Shown piece by piece: positions 17,302 through 26,701 of a DNA stretch of 64,000 nucleotides (positions are counted from its first letter, which is position 1; each line of letters begins with the position of its first letter). The DNA is from Gymnodinialimonas phycosphaerae. Its GTDB lineage: Bacteria > Pseudomonadota > Alphaproteobacteria > Rhodobacterales > Rhodobacteraceae. The position numbers were made by a program, and so were the translations under genes. The notes under the pieces were generated by a model that was not told where the DNA came from, searched no databases, and saw nothing but the letters and a program-made list of their open reading frames with translations. The DNA is taken from the NCBI RefSeq assembly GCF_019195455.1, contig NZ_JAIMBW010000001.1, positions 2,294,001 to 2,358,000 on the forward strand, in the 5' to 3' direction.

Positions 17302-17781
17302 ATGAGATTCCTGAACCTCGCACTTGTCACAGTGGCCTCGACAGCCCTGCCGCAGGTTGCGCCCGCACAGCAAGATATTCCCCTCGTTCCCATCGGCATC
17401 TCTGCCGAGGACTTCGACTTCACCGGAACGTGGAATTACAGGACGGCCAACCATTCCGTCGCCGGAGCCTGCCCCAACGGATCACCGATGAGCGGCACGT
17501 TGGAGATCACCCACAGTGGCGATGCCGTCGGGTTGGTGCTGACGTCCGGGGCGACCTGTGATCCGGGCTCGATGTGCATTTATGACGGAGCCATCGATGA
17601 CGACGGAAATCTGATCGTGTCGAACACGGCCACCGTCGACGACGAAGGCGGCACCGCAGCCAATGCCATCCATATCTTCTTTCTGACCGACGATATGGCG
17701 ACGGGTCATGCGGGATCCGGCTACGTGCACCCCAGTGGTTTCGAGTGTCAGTGGAGTTATTTTATTGAGCTGACGCGCTAA
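17302..17781 (+). CDS. Secreted protein of unknown function between trpF and trpB
   Basis: A 159-residue protein with a strong ribosome binding site (GGAGGTG) and a Sec signal peptide (residues 1-23, cleavage near APA-QQD). The mature domain contains DFTGTWNYRTANHSVAGACPNGSPMSGTLEITHSGDAVGLVLTSGATC, a pattern of short beta strands like small lipocalin-type or DUF beta-barrel proteins, with paired cysteines. No family is recognised. It is antisense in orientation to its neighbours and separates trpF from trpB, whose coupling it breaks; base composition is close to theirs. Confidence 0.8.
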   Translation: MRFLNLALVTVASTALPQVAPAQQDIPLVPIGISAEDFDFTGTWNYRTANHSVAGACPNGSPMSGTLEITHSGDAVGLVLTSGATCDPGSMCIYDGAIDDDGNLIVSNTATVDDEGGTAANAIHIFFLTDDMATGHAGSGYVHPSGFECQWSYFIELTR

Positions 17782-17802
17782 TAAGGTGGCGGTCATGCCT
17801 GC

Positions 17803-18447
17803 TCAGGCACGCACGGCCTGAGCGAAGGCATGCATCAATCCGGCGTCTTTCACGCCGGGCGCAGATTCTATTGCAGAACTGAGGTCCACCTGCTTCGCGC
17901 CGGTGATGCGCACGGCCTCGGCCACGTTGTCCTGCGTCAGCCCACCGGCCAGCATCCACGGCACGGTCCAATACTTGCGCCCTGCCAGCAGGCCCCAATC
18001 GAAGCTTAGTCCATTGCCGCCGGGGCGGTCTGCGTCCTTGGGCTTCTTGGTGTCGATCAGTAGCTGGTCGGCGACCTCTGCGTAGGTGTCGATGGCGGCC
18101 AGATCGGCGGCCTCGGCCACGCCGATCGCCTTCATCACGGGCAGGCCGTAGCGCGCACGGATTTCAGCGACGCGGGCGGGCGATTCTGAGCCGTGGAGTT
18201 GCAGCATGTCGAGCGGTACGTTCTCGACGATCTCGTCCAGCGTTGCATCATCGGCATTCACCACCAAGGCCACCTTGGCGATGCCAAGGGGCACCTCCAG
18301 CGCCAAGGCGCGGGCCTGTGCAACGGTCACGTTGCGGGGCGATTTCGGAAAGAAAACGAAGCCCACGTAGCGCGCACCTGCTTCGGCAGCAGCCACTACA
18401 TCTTGTGGGCGGCTCAACCCGCAATACTTGATAGAAACATCTGACAC
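17803..18447 (-). CDS. trpF: Phosphoribosylanthranilate isomerase
   Basis: A 214-residue TIM barrel isomerising PRA to CdRP in tryptophan synthesis. Catalytic Cys is in [12 protein letters not shown], and [40 protein letters not shown] and [15 protein letters not shown] (phosphate site and catalytic Asp region) are intact. A GTG at 18447 is the best start: homology begins there and it lies 4 bases after the lapA stop, indicating translational coupling. The open frame continues upstream inside lapA but is not conserved. Confidence 0.95.
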   Translation of the reverse strand: MSDVSIKYCGLSRPQDVVAAAEAGARYVGFVFFPKSPRNVTVAQARALALEVPLGIAKVALVVNADDATLDEIVENVPLDMLQLHGSESPARVAEIRARYGLPVMKAIGVAEAADLAAIDTYAEVADQLLIDTKKPKDADRPGGNGLSFDWGLLAGRKYWTVPWMLAGGLTQDNVAEAVRITGAKQVDLSSAIESAPGVKDAGLMHAFAQAVRA

Positions 18448-18451
18448 AGGC

Positions 18452-18820
18452 TCAGCGCGCGGCGTCGGCGTCTTCAAGGATGGCAAGGACGTCATCGTGG
18501 CTGTCGCTTTTGCGGCCCTTCGCGGCCACGACTTCACGCTCCAACTCGTTGGCTTTGCGGCGTTGGGTCTTGGCCTCGGCCCGGAAGCGGTGTTCGCGCA
18601 GCCATTCCAGAATGAAGCCCACCACGATACCGATCACAAGCGCACCCGTCACAACCAGGAACAGGGGCAGCGTCAGCTCATTCCGCATGCCCATGGCGTT
18701 GGCCATAACATCGGGCATGAGGTTCAGCGTCACCGGGTCGTTATTGGCGAAAAACAGGAACACCAGTGCCAGCAGGACAAGCGCCAGGAACAGTAGTTTT
18801 ATCAATCGCAGAATTTTCAA
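18452..18820 (-). CDS. lapA: LapA (DUF1049) family inner-membrane protein
   Basis: A 122-residue protein with two TM helices ([25 protein letters not shown] and [24 protein letters not shown]) and a cytoplasmic charged helical tail ([23 protein letters not shown]), the DUF1049/LapA layout. In E. coli LapA works with LapB in regulating LpxC turnover and lipopolysaccharide assembly; that role is only inferred here. It begins with TTG behind GGGGGA. The gene lies 43 bases after ihfB and 4 bases before trpF, forming an ihfB-lapA-trpF operon, an order I recall as common in Rhodobacteraceae. Confidence 0.9.
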   Translation of the reverse strand: MKILRLIKLLFLALVLLALVFLFFANNDPVTLNLMPDVMANAMGMRNELTLPLFLVVTGALVIGIVVGFILEWLREHRFRAEAKTQRRKANELEREVVAAKGRKSDSHDDVLAILEDADAAR

Positions 18821-18863
18821 AGCATCCCCCTTGGGCCGTTACGGCCTCCAAGGACCGCGCTGC

Positions 18864-19151
18864 CTAGCCTTCGTGACCATTCAATCTGTCGCGTAGCAGT
18901 TTCCCCGCCTTGAAGAAAGGCACATGCTTTTCTTCCACCGAGACACTTTCGCCGGTTCGCGGATTACGGCCGATGCGGGCGTCGCGCTTCTTGACGGAAA
19001 ACGCGCCAAAACCACGCAATTCGACCCGGTCGCCCGAAGCCAGCGCGTCGATGACCTCTTCAAAAATCGAATTGACGATCCGTTCGACGTCCCGCTGGTA
19101 GAGGTGCGGGTTTTCGTCGGAAAGCTTTTGAATCAGCTCGGAGCGTATCAT
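18864..19151 (-). CDS. ihfB: Integration host factor beta subunit
   Basis: A 95-residue HU/IHF-family DNA-bending protein. The N-terminal helices ([33 protein letters not shown]) distinguish IhfB from HU, and the beta-arm [34 protein letters not shown] carries the conserved NPRTG with the intercalating proline. Full length. It heads the ihfB-lapA-trpF run. Its partner IhfA is not in the window. Confidence 0.96.
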   Translation of the reverse strand: MIRSELIQKLSDENPHLYQRDVERIVNSIFEEVIDALASGDRVELRGFGAFSVKKRDARIGRNPRTGESVSVEEKHVPFFKAGKLLRDRLNGHEG

Positions 19152-19408
19152 TGATCATCCCCCAGGATCGTGTGTGGCGTGGCAGGGCCGGTAGGCAAGC
19201 ACTATAAGCACATCGCGGCGTGGTGAATACTCCAAAGCCGACAAATTCCACCGCAAGAAGCGGCCAAATACCTGTTTCCAAGCATGATTTCGCCGCTGGC
19301 GCACATTGAAGCGGGTCGTCGTGGCCGCCGAAGGGCACGCTGGCAAGAAGCGATTCGGGCGCGTGGCATCTGGTTTGGCTGCGAAAACCGGAGCGAGAAC
19401 AGACGCTA

Positions 19409-19485
19409 TGGCGGGCCCAGAAGGACTCGAACCCTCAACCTGCCGATTAGAAGTCGGCTGCTCTATCCAGTTGAGCTATGGGCCC
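19409..19485 (-). tRNA. tRNA-Arg (anticodon TCT)
   Basis: A 77-nt cloverleaf including an encoded CCA end. The acceptor stem is GGGCCCA / TGGGCCC, the D arm AGCTCAACTGGATAGAGC, the anticodon stem GCCGA / TCGGC with loop CTTCTAA (anticodon TCT at positions 34-36) and the T arm contains GGTTCGAGTCC. It reads codons AGA/AGG, which are rare in this GC-rich genome. Confidence 0.95.
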
Positions 19486-19590
19486 GCGTGACGCACCTGA
19501 TACCCGCTTGCAGGCGGAGGGTCCACGCCACCTTTTGAGCCCGCAAGAAGCTGTCGTTATCCTGTAGTTTTTTCGTAACTACCCCCGCCC

Positions 19591-20046
19591 CTACAGGGCG
19601 CGCACCATGAAGACCGAATTGGGGTCATCCACATAAGCGCCGAACGGCGGGCAATAGCTGAACCCCGCCTTTTCATAGAGCCTTCGGGCCGGGGCGTGGA
19701 TCTCGTGGCTTCCGGTTTCAAGAAATAGCGCGGTGCGTCCGGCGGCACGGGCGTCTTCCACGACGGCTTCCACGATGCGGGCGGCGGCCCCCTGCCCCCG
19801 CGCGCGCTGCAGCACATGCATCGATTTCAGCTCTGCCGCCACTGCGTCGAACGGCTTCCAGCCGCCCATGGCCACCGCCAAATCGCCTGACCACGCAACC
19901 CACAGCCGGGTGCCTTCGGCGCGCAGGGCGGCACCATCCATTTGATGATTGCTCTCGTCAGGATAGATCCCATCGGCATGCACCGCGTGGCTGGCAAACA
20001 GCGGGGCAAGTTCAGGCGCGTCGGGTTGGCAAAGCGCAATCCGCAA
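19591..20046 (-). CDS. GNAT family N-acetyltransferase
   Basis: A 151-residue acetyltransferase. The acetyl-CoA motif is LQRARGQGAAARIVEAVVEDARAAGRTALFLETG (Q/R-x-x-G-x-A) and the C-terminal motif B region is ARRLYEKAGFSYCPPFGAYVDDPNSVFM. A Trp-rich strand LWVAWSGDLAVAMGGWKPF precedes. The acceptor is unknown. The best start is a TTG (LRIALCQPD) two bases after the stop of the complex I accessory gene, so translation is probably coupled; no ATG exists at the homologous position. Confidence 0.85.
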   Translation of the reverse strand: MRIALCQPDAPELAPLFASHAVHADGIYPDESNHQMDGAALRAEGTRLWVAWSGDLAVAMGGWKPFDAVAAELKSMHVLQRARGQGAAARIVEAVVEDARAAGRTALFLETGSHEIHAPARRLYEKAGFSYCPPFGAYVDDPNSVFMVRAL

Positions 20047-20048
20047 GG

Positions 20049-20360
20049 TCAGTGCGTCCAGGCCCCGCGCCGGTTGGTGGCGAAATTCTCGCCGTAGCCG
20101 CCTTGGCGGATGTTGGGTTTGCGAGTCTTGGGCTTCAGAACCACCGCATCGATCCCGTGATCCTTGGCATAGTCTTTCGCAGCCTCGGCAGTGTCGAACC
20201 GCAGGTGCACCTGGCTGTCCATGTCCGACGACGAGGTCCAGCCCATCAGCGGATCTATCCCGCGCGCCTGCGAGGGCAGGAATTCCAGCACCCATTCCTT
20301 CGTCTTCGCCGTGCCCGAGGACATGGCGGTCTTGGCGGGTTTGAAAATACGTGCAGTCAT
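20049..20360 (-). CDS. NADH:ubiquinone oxidoreductase accessory subunit, ETC_C1_NDUFA4/NDUFS4-like
   Basis: A 103-residue homologue of the 18-kDa accessory subunit of complex I found in alphaproteobacteria and mitochondria. Family features are [59 protein letters not shown] and the ending [21 protein letters not shown]. It would sit on the peripheral arm of respiratory complex I; the nuo operon itself is not in the window. It overlaps or abuts the downstream GNAT gene. Confidence 0.93.
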   Translation of the reverse strand: MTARIFKPAKTAMSSGTAKTKEWVLEFLPSQARGIDPLMGWTSSSDMDSQVHLRFDTAEAAKDYAKDHGIDAVVLKPKTRKPNIRQGGYGENFATNRRGAWTH

Positions 20361-20426
20361 GGCGTGGTCTCCGACTTGATTGACTGCGTTATGGGCAAAA
20401 CCCGCGCCTCTCGCAATGTGCCAAAA

Positions 20427-21590
20427 TCACTCGGAGGGCATAATTGTAACAGGCATCCGCAGCAGATCACGGTCCAGATCACCGGAGCCGAAATTGAGGC
20501 GGGTGAAATACAGGTAGGCGTCCGCACCCGTCGTCTCGTAATTCACGCTCTCGCTACCGTGGTCGATGAGGGCCGGGTAAAGATAGACCGTCTCGCGCCC
20601 GGTGGCGCGCCATGGCAGGCGCACTTCCAGTAAGGGGGTGCGCCGCTGCCATGTGATGAGGTCTTCGGAAAGGGCGTAGTAGAAGCCATAGGGGTTGGGG
20701 TCCCGGGATGGATCGCTGCTGGTGCCGATCAGGATGAAGCGTTGCAATGCGGTGTTCCACGTCACGCTTTCATACATCTGGGCGATTTCCGGCAGGGCGA
20801 GGGGCGTGCACGTGGTTGCGCGCAGCGCGCGCAAATCATCGCGGTAGGGGTCGGCGAAGACACCGGTGAACCCCGCCCCGTCGAAGTAGCGCCAACTGTC
20901 GGGATCCCCCAGCGTTGCGGTGCGCATCAGGCAGGTGTGTTGGCTGCCAAGCGGGTAGGTCTGCATCTTGATGAAAGCGTAGAAAAAGCCATCGTGTTCA
21001 ATGATGTTCGACGGGCTGAAGGCGCCGAAGATGCCCTCATCGGGGGCGTATTGTTCGGGGATGGAGGCCACCAGATGGGCGGGGGGCGCAATGGGATGCC
21101 CGAAAGTAGCCCCGCCATCGTCCGAGCGTGCGTAGGTGATCGTATTGTACCAGCAACTGAAGTAATCATAGGTGTCGCACCCCAGGTATCGGTTGCCCTG
21201 ATACTCGTTGTGGATCAACGCATGCACCGTGTCGCCTTGCAGAAAGGATGCGGCAATCCACTCGTAATTCGCGAATTGGTCGGGGTGTTGGTCGATGGTC
21301 GATGCCAGCAACACCGCACAGTCCGCGTGCAGGTTGTCGAAGTCAGGCCCGCGCATCCGATGCGACGCATCATGGGGCAGGATCAAAGTGACCGCGCCGT
21401 CGTCGCGGAACGCGCGTACGGGAAGGTCGGCGAAATGGCGGTCGTTGCAGCGGTCAATGGTCCAATCAAAGACAACCTCTGCCGGGCCGCTGATTTGTAC
21501 CGGCCCCTCCGGGAAGGGACGCGGTGGATCTGCATCCGCGAAGGCGGGTGAACTCAATAGGCAGGTGTACAGGGCAATGGGGCGGAACAT
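20427..21590 (-). CDS. Secreted beta-propeller (glycosidase/sialidase-like) protein
   Basis: A 387-residue protein with a signal peptide (residues 1-19, cleavage FA-DADPP). The rest shows repeated four-strand blade-like segments and one good Asp-box-type motif ARSDDGGATFGHP (S-x-D-x-G-x-T-F), together with VLYWYNTITY-like aromatic strands. This is the look of five- or six-bladed glycoside-binding propellers (GH43/sialidase superfamily). Blade-spaced Cys pairs (CDTYDYFSCWY, QHTCLM, ATTCTP) suggest disulphides and extracytoplasmic location. No catalytic triad can be assigned, so hydrolase activity is only a possibility. Confidence 0.75.
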   Translation of the reverse strand: MFRPIALYTCLLSSPAFADADPPRPFPEGPVQISGPAEVVFDWTIDRCNDRHFADLPVRAFRDDGAVTLILPHDASHRMRGPDFDNLHADCAVLLASTIDQHPDQFANYEWIAASFLQGDTVHALIHNEYQGNRYLGCDTYDYFSCWYNTITYARSDDGGATFGHPIAPPAHLVASIPEQYAPDEGIFGAFSPSNIIEHDGFFYAFIKMQTYPLGSQHTCLMRTATLGDPDSWRYFDGAGFTGVFADPYRDDLRALRATTCTPLALPEIAQMYESVTWNTALQRFILIGTSSDPSRDPNPYGFYYALSEDLITWQRRTPLLEVRLPWRATGRETVYLYPALIDHGSESVNYETTGADAYLYFTRLNFGSGDLDRDLLRMPVTIMPSE

Positions 21591-21633
21591 CCGTCAAGGA
21601 TGCCATGAAAGTGTGCCGCGCGCGATCAGGCAC

Positions 21634-21664
21634 AAAAAAACCGCCAGCGGCGTCTGCCGGGCGG
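21634..21664 (-). terminator. Intrinsic terminator on the minus strand, upstream side of the propeller gene
   Basis: A compound hairpin (CCGCC with GGCGG enclosing CGGC-GTCT-GCCG) is followed on the minus strand by seven T. It lies before the start of the propeller gene, not after any annotated gene, so it must end a short minus-strand transcript from the uvrB upstream region or insulate the two. Confidence 0.6.
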
Positions 21665-21757
21665 ATCGGGGGGAGAAGACTGGTTGCCAGCCCTAGCCGT
21701 GGGAGCGAGGGGTGGGTGGGTACGGCCGGGGCCGGCAACCGCTTCTGCTGCTTGCCT

Positions 21758-21799
21758 GTTCTGTTTACGTTCTTGCGGCCCCCAAAGCAAACCTATTAT
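21758..21799 (+). promoter_or_regulatory. LexA (SOS) box and putative sigma-70 promoter of uvrB
   Basis: GTTCTGTTTACGTTC at 21758-21772 is a perfect GTTC-N7-GTTC, the LexA operator described for Rhodobacter and other alphaproteobacteria. It overlaps a plausible -35 (TTCTTG, 21770-21775), 18 bases before a -10 TATTAT at 21794-21799. LexA binding here would block the promoter. The leader to the uvrB ATG would be about 170 bases. Confidence 0.8.
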
Positions 21800-21976
21800 C
21801 AGCGCAATTCCCCTTATTTTGTTAACCTTTTTGCCCATATTCCCTACCAAAATCTTAACGTCCGGGGCGGCCGCGCTGACAGGCTCCTGACACCATGCTG
21901 TCAATAGCTGACACCGCCCCCCCTTGCAGCCGCGCGCGAAGGCTCCATTCTATGCAACAACGCCGGAGGCCACACG

Positions 21977-24172
21977 ATGCACAACAATTCACCCGAACAA
22001 ATGCCGGATACAGGCCGCGCCGTGGATGACGTGCGCGCCCGCCTGAAGATGGAGGGCGGCAAGCAGTTCGTGCTGAGGACGGAGTTCGAACCGGCGGGCG
22101 ACCAGCCCACCGCCATCGCGGAGCTGTCCGAAGGGATCATAAATGGTGAGCGCGATCAAGTGCTTCTGGGCGCCACGGGCACCGGCAAGACCTTCACGAT
22201 GGCAAAGATGATCGAAGAAACCCAGCGCCCCGCGATCATCCTGGCGCCCAACAAGACGCTGGCCGCGCAGCTTTACGGCGAGTTCAAGAACTTCTTTCCC
22301 GACAACGCCGTCGAATACTTCGTCTCCTACTACGACTATTACCAGCCCGAGGCTTACGTGGCGCGGTCCGACACCTACATCGAGAAAGAAAGCCAGATTA
22401 ACGAACAGATCGACCGCATGCGCCACTCGGCCACACGGGCGCTGTTGGAGCGGGACGATGTGATCATCGTGGCCTCGGTCTCGTGCATCTACGGCATCGG
22501 GTCAGTGGAAACCTACGGCGCGATGACGCAAGATCTGCACGCGGGCCAGGAATACGACCAGCGCAAGGTGATCGCGGATCTGGTGGCGCAGCAGTACCGC
22601 CGCAACGACGCCGCCTTCCAGCGCGGCACGTTCCGGGTGCGCGGCGACTCGCTAGAAGTCTGGCCCGCCCACCTGGAGGATAGCGCCTGGAAGCTGTCGT
22701 TCTTTGGCGAAGAGTTGGAATCGATCACCGAGTTCGATCCGCTGACCGGCCAGAAAACCGGCACGTTCGACAAGATCCGCATCTACGCGAACTCTCACTA
22801 CGTGACCCCACGCCCGACGATGCAGCAGGCGATGAAGGGGATCAAAGCGGAACTGGCGATGCGGCTGAAGCAGATGATCGATGAGGGGAAATTGCTGGAA
22901 GCCCAACGGCTTGAGCAGCGCACCAACTTCGATCTGGAGATGCTGGAGGCCACGGGCGTGTGCAACGGGATCGAGAACTATTCGCGCTACCTGACAGGCC
23001 GCGCGCCCGGTGAGCCGCCGCCCACGCTCTTTGAATACATCCCCGACAACGCCATCGTCTTCGCGGACGAATCTCACGTCTCCGTGCCGCAGATCGGCGG
23101 CATGTACCGGGGCGACTATCGGCGCAAGTTCACGCTGGCCGAACACGGCTTCCGCCTGCCGTCGTGCATGGATAACCGCCCCCTCAAGTTCGAGGAATGG
23201 GACGCCATGCGCCCGCAATCCGTCTTCGTCAGCGCCACGCCAGCGGCTTGGGAGTTGGAGCAGGCGGGCGGTGTCTTCACCGAACAGGTGATCCGTCCCA
23301 CCGGCCTGATCGACCCGGTGATCGAGATTCGTCCCGTCAACATGCAGGTCGATGACCTGCTGGATGAGGTCCGCAAGGTCGCCGCCGACGGGTTCCGCAC
23401 GCTGGTCACGACCCTGACCAAGCGGATGGCCGAGGATCTGACGGAATACATGCACGAACAGGGCATCCGCGTGCGCTACATGCACTCGGACATCGACACG
23501 TTGGAACGGATCGAGATCCTGCGTGACCTACGCCTTGGGGCCTTCGACGTGCTAATCGGGATCAACCTGCTGCGCGAGGGCCTGGATATCCCCGAATGCG
23601 GGCTGGTGGCGATTCTGGATGCCGACAAGGAGGGCTTCCTGCGCTCCGAGACGTCGCTGATCCAGACCATCGGGCGCGCCGCACGCAACGCCGAGGGGCG
23701 CGTGATCATGTATGCCGACAAGATCACCGGATCCATGGAACGCGCCATGCGCGAGACCGAGCGTCGGCGGGTCAAGCAACTGGCCTACAACGAAGAACAC
23801 GGCATCACGCCCGCCACGATCAAGAAGAACGTCGATGACATCCTGATGGGCGTCTATGTGGGCGACACCGACCAAAGCCGCGTGACGGCAAAGGTCGACA
23901 AACCCCTCGTGGGGGCGAACTTGCAGGCCCATCTGGAGGGCCTGCGCGACAAGATGCGCAAGGCCGCCGAGAACCTGGAGTTCGAGGAAGCCGCGCGACT
24001 GCGCGACGAGGTGAAACGGCTGGAAACGGTGGAACTGGCGATTGCCGACGACCCGCTTGCGCGGCAGGCGGCGGTGGAAGCGGCGGTCGAGGATTCGCAG
24101 AAGGCCAGCGGGCGGTCAACGGCGGGAAAGCCGGGGCAGCGCGGCGGGAATGTGAAGCGGCGGAAAAGATAA
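21977..24172 (+). CDS. uvrB: Excinuclease ABC subunit B
   Basis: A 731-residue UvrB, the helicase-like damage-verification subunit of nucleotide excision repair. Visible are Walker [17 protein letters not shown], the beta-hairpin region [26 protein letters not shown], the DEAD-type motif [12 protein letters not shown], helicase motifs V and VI ([30 protein letters not shown] and [11 protein letters not shown]) and a C-terminal UVR domain ([28 protein letters not shown]) that binds UvrC. Length is usual for alphaproteobacteria with a Lys/Arg-rich tail. The upstream LexA box predicts DNA-damage induction. A terminator follows 1 base after the stop. Confidence 0.98.
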   Translation: MHNNSPEQMPDTGRAVDDVRARLKMEGGKQFVLRTEFEPAGDQPTAIAELSEGIINGERDQVLLGATGTGKTFTMAKMIEETQRPAIILAPNKTLAAQLYGEFKNFFPDNAVEYFVSYYDYYQPEAYVARSDTYIEKESQINEQIDRMRHSATRALLERDDVIIVASVSCIYGIGSVETYGAMTQDLHAGQEYDQRKVIADLVAQQYRRNDAAFQRGTFRVRGDSLEVWPAHLEDSAWKLSFFGEELESITEFDPLTGQKTGTFDKIRIYANSHYVTPRPTMQQAMKGIKAELAMRLKQMIDEGKLLEAQRLEQRTNFDLEMLEATGVCNGIENYSRYLTGRAPGEPPPTLFEYIPDNAIVFADESHVSVPQIGGMYRGDYRRKFTLAEHGFRLPSCMDNRPLKFEEWDAMRPQSVFVSATPAAWELEQAGGVFTEQVIRPTGLIDPVIEIRPVNMQVDDLLDEVRKVAADGFRTLVTTLTKRMAEDLTEYMHEQGIRVRYMHSDIDTLERIEILRDLRLGAFDVLIGINLLREGLDIPECGLVAILDADKEGFLRSETSLIQTIGRAARNAEGRVIMYADKITGSMERAMRETERRRVKQLAYNEEHGITPATIKKNVDDILMGVYVGDTDQSRVTAKVDKPLVGANLQAHLEGLRDKMRKAAENLEFEEAARLRDEVKRLETVELAIADDPLARQAAVEAAVEDSQKASGRSTAGKPGQRGGNVKRRKR

Positions 24173-24199
24173 GGGCGAGCCGTTAGGCCCGCCCTTTTC
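24173..24199 (+). terminator. Intrinsic terminator after uvrB
   Basis: The stem GGGCG(A)GCC / GGC(C)CGCCC with loop GTTA is followed by TTTTC, directly behind the uvrB stop. Confidence 0.75.
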
Positions 24200-24219
24200 A
24201 TGCATTTTTCCCGCTCCGT

Positions 24220-25788
24220 TCAGAACGACATGGACGCTCCAAGTGCGGCGGATGCACCGGCAATGTGATTACCACTCACCTCGAAGCTTGCGGTGATATT
24301 GCCGAAATCATACGTGCCACCCAAGCGCACACGGTACGCGTCACCCCAAATCGGCGTCGCGTTCGAATTGTTGCCGGTGTCCGGAAGCCTCCGGAAAATC
24401 TGGTTCGACGCCGAAATCATGTAGTCCAGCCCGGCGTAGCCGGACACGCCCGAAGCGAAATCCCGGTGATAGCTTGCACCTGCCGCTGCGGTCAACGTCT
24501 GGATCAGCATGTCGTCCCAGTTGCCTCCGCTCGTCGAGAGACGGTTCAGCGTTCCAAAGGTGATATCGGTGTAGTCGAACTCCACAGCCGCACGGATCAT
24601 ACCGCCCTGATATGCCATGACGTCGGAACTCACAGCCAGATTGATATGGTAGCCGGACGCATCCGACATCTCCCATTCTCGCAGCGAGTTAGCGCCGTTG
24701 CTGTTACCACGGAATGCGCCCGTGCCATCAACGATCGAGCCCAGTCCGATACGGATATCAGTGCCTGCTGTCGAATATTGGCCGAACACGCCGGCGCTGG
24801 TGATCGCGGTGGACACCTCGGCGATGTTGCTAGGCTCATAATTCTCTTGGGCATAGTAGCCGAGAATCCGGTCACCAGCGAACTGGTTGTATTCAACAAA
24901 TGTACCAACCGAAAAAGCTCCATTGGTGCCATCTGCCCTGCTACGACTTGCGCCGTTCAGCATCTCCACGCCGATCGAAAGGGAAATGTCTTCGCCGACC
25001 AGGAATGCAGTGGCCGACACTTCATATCCGCCCAGATCGTACCCAAGGCCAGCGGAAAGAATCGGATCGACAGAGAATTGAGGCGACACGTTCTGAGTAT
25101 CGTCAGCGCCACCGCCATCATCCCACTGCTCAAACTGTGCATAGCCGTTTGTAAGCCGGACACCTGCGCCAAGTGAGTAGAATGCGCTACTGGAAAGGTC
25201 TGCCGTGTAATTCAGCAATAGATCACCGGTAACGAACACCTGGGTAAACTGGCAATTGTCGTAGGTGTTGGTGGGACACGGGTCGTGGTTCCCTCTCGGG
25301 TGGACAAAATCAGTGGCGCGCAAATCAAAACGCCGAATGTCTGCTGAAACTGAGAACCCATCGCCAAGGGGGGCCGCAATCCCAAGCCCGATGATATTGC
25401 CTTCTCCGTCATCAAAATCAGTCGATGCTTGCCCGGTGTGTCCGTAGTTCTGCCCGTCCAAATCGAACAGACGCCCGTAGCTGAGCGTCAGCGACGTACC
25501 AGATCCAAACGTCGCAGTCGCCCCCACGTAGGCCGAAAGCAGTTGAAGTTCTGCGCGTGCATTGGAAGCTGCGACCGGACCATTCCAGGCACCTGCGCGA
25601 TCCAACTCGATGCTATCGTAACGGATGCCCGTGCTGTAGCTGATCTGAACGTCACCCGGAAGGGAGGTCGACATTGTCACCTCAGGTTCCGTAAACGAGC
25701 CCACGCCGTTTTCCTGTGCTGCCACGCCTGTTGCAGCAATCAGTGACAATCCAATCGCGCTGCTGGTCTGAACATGTTTTCTCATCAT
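24220..25788 (-). CDS. Outer-membrane beta-barrel protein, function unknown
   Basis: A 522-residue protein with a signal peptide (residues 1-24, cleavage VAA-QEN) and, over its whole length, amphipathic beta strands of about 10 residues alternating with polar turns (for example SAYVGATATFGSGTSLTLSYGRLFD and VRLGGTYDFGNITASFEVSG). It ends in ALGASMSF, the C-terminal Phe that signals BAM-dependent outer-membrane insertion. Size fits a barrel of perhaps 20-plus strands. It is noticeably less GC-rich than its neighbours and rich in Asn/Ser/Thr, which may reflect surface selection or acquisition. Porin, transporter or adhesin roles cannot be separated. Confidence 0.75.
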   Translation of the reverse strand: MMRKHVQTSSAIGLSLIAATGVAAQENGVGSFTEPEVTMSTSLPGDVQISYSTGIRYDSIELDRAGAWNGPVAASNARAELQLLSAYVGATATFGSGTSLTLSYGRLFDLDGQNYGHTGQASTDFDDGEGNIIGLGIAAPLGDGFSVSADIRRFDLRATDFVHPRGNHDPCPTNTYDNCQFTQVFVTGDLLLNYTADLSSSAFYSLGAGVRLTNGYAQFEQWDDGGGADDTQNVSPQFSVDPILSAGLGYDLGGYEVSATAFLVGEDISLSIGVEMLNGASRSRADGTNGAFSVGTFVEYNQFAGDRILGYYAQENYEPSNIAEVSTAITSAGVFGQYSTAGTDIRIGLGSIVDGTGAFRGNSNGANSLREWEMSDASGYHINLAVSSDVMAYQGGMIRAAVEFDYTDITFGTLNRLSTSGGNWDDMLIQTLTAAAGASYHRDFASGVSGYAGLDYMISASNQIFRRLPDTGNNSNATPIWGDAYRVRLGGTYDFGNITASFEVSGNHIAGASAALGASMSF

Positions 25789-26083
25789 TTAGCTTTCTGA
25801 GTTTGGGCGAGTATCAACGCTTGCAGCTCCCCGAGACGGAGTTACACAAGACCTCCCCCGAATGTGAACATTGCTGCGGACAGTCGGAATTTCGATGTTG
25901 CGCGGAACTTACACCGGCCATTTTTCTCTGGATTGCAGCGGATTAAGCAACTTGCCGCCGCTCTATGTGGAGATCCGATTTTACTTGCGGCCTGCGACCG
26001 TCCTTTTGCAACTCGACCATCCAGGCTGCGACGATCACATTTCAATCCACCGGAAACCCACCATTGCCCGCGTCTTCCCCCCC

Positions 26084-26668
26084 ATGCGCCCCCTCCTCCT
26101 CGCCGCCCTTCTCCTCCCCACACCGGCCCTCGCCGATGACTGCGCCGGCCGGCTCCGCACGCTGCTGTCCACCGACCTCGCGGCGAACGGCCCCTACACC
26201 GCGATGAACACCAATCGCATGGCCGCGGCCAAGCAGGTCTATCGCCAGACCTTCGTCTCCGACCGGCATTTTCTCGTGGAAACCATCTCACCCCCCGGCC
26301 AGCCCGACACGCTGCACTACAATGGCGGCGCGTGGAACAGCGATGGGGCGGGCAGTTGGACGCTGGCCTGGCAGATGGACGCCGACGAGGCCGCCGCCGG
26401 GATCGAGGCACAACGCCAGGCCGCCGCGCAAGCGGTGCAAAGCGCCATCTGCGCTGATCCGGGCGACGGCACACAAACGCTGACCGGTACCCTTGGCCCG
26501 ACACCGCACTTCGGCGCCGAGGCCACCGTTGGCTACGTGATCGATGGCGCGACAGACACGGTGCAGCAAATGACCTACGATTACGTCCTGAACGGGTTGC
26601 CCGTGTCGGCGCAATACCGGATCAGCCCCGCGCCGGGCCTGAGCCTGCCCTTCCCGCCGGGACAATAG
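26084..26668 (+). CDS. Secreted protein of unknown function
   Basis: A 194-residue protein with a short signal peptide (MRPLLLAALLLPTPALA-DDC). The mature part has a helix-rich start (CAGRLRTLLSTDLAANGPYTAMNTNRMAAAKQVYRQTFVSDRHF), a LVETISPPGQPDTLHYNGGAWNSDGAG beta region and two later strands (PHFGAEATVGYVIDGATDTVQQMTYDYVLNGLPVSAQYRI). It looks like small periplasmic proteins that bind amphipathic ligands, but no family is recognised. I start at MRPLLLAALL; open frame extends upstream without coding character. Confidence 0.75.
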   Translation: MRPLLLAALLLPTPALADDCAGRLRTLLSTDLAANGPYTAMNTNRMAAAKQVYRQTFVSDRHFLVETISPPGQPDTLHYNGGAWNSDGAGSWTLAWQMDADEAAAGIEAQRQAAAQAVQSAICADPGDGTQTLTGTLGPTPHFGAEATVGYVIDGATDTVQQMTYDYVLNGLPVSAQYRISPAPGLSLPFPPGQ

Positions 26669-26701
26669 GCGGGGGATACGGCGCGCCCGGCTACCGCGCC
26701 C

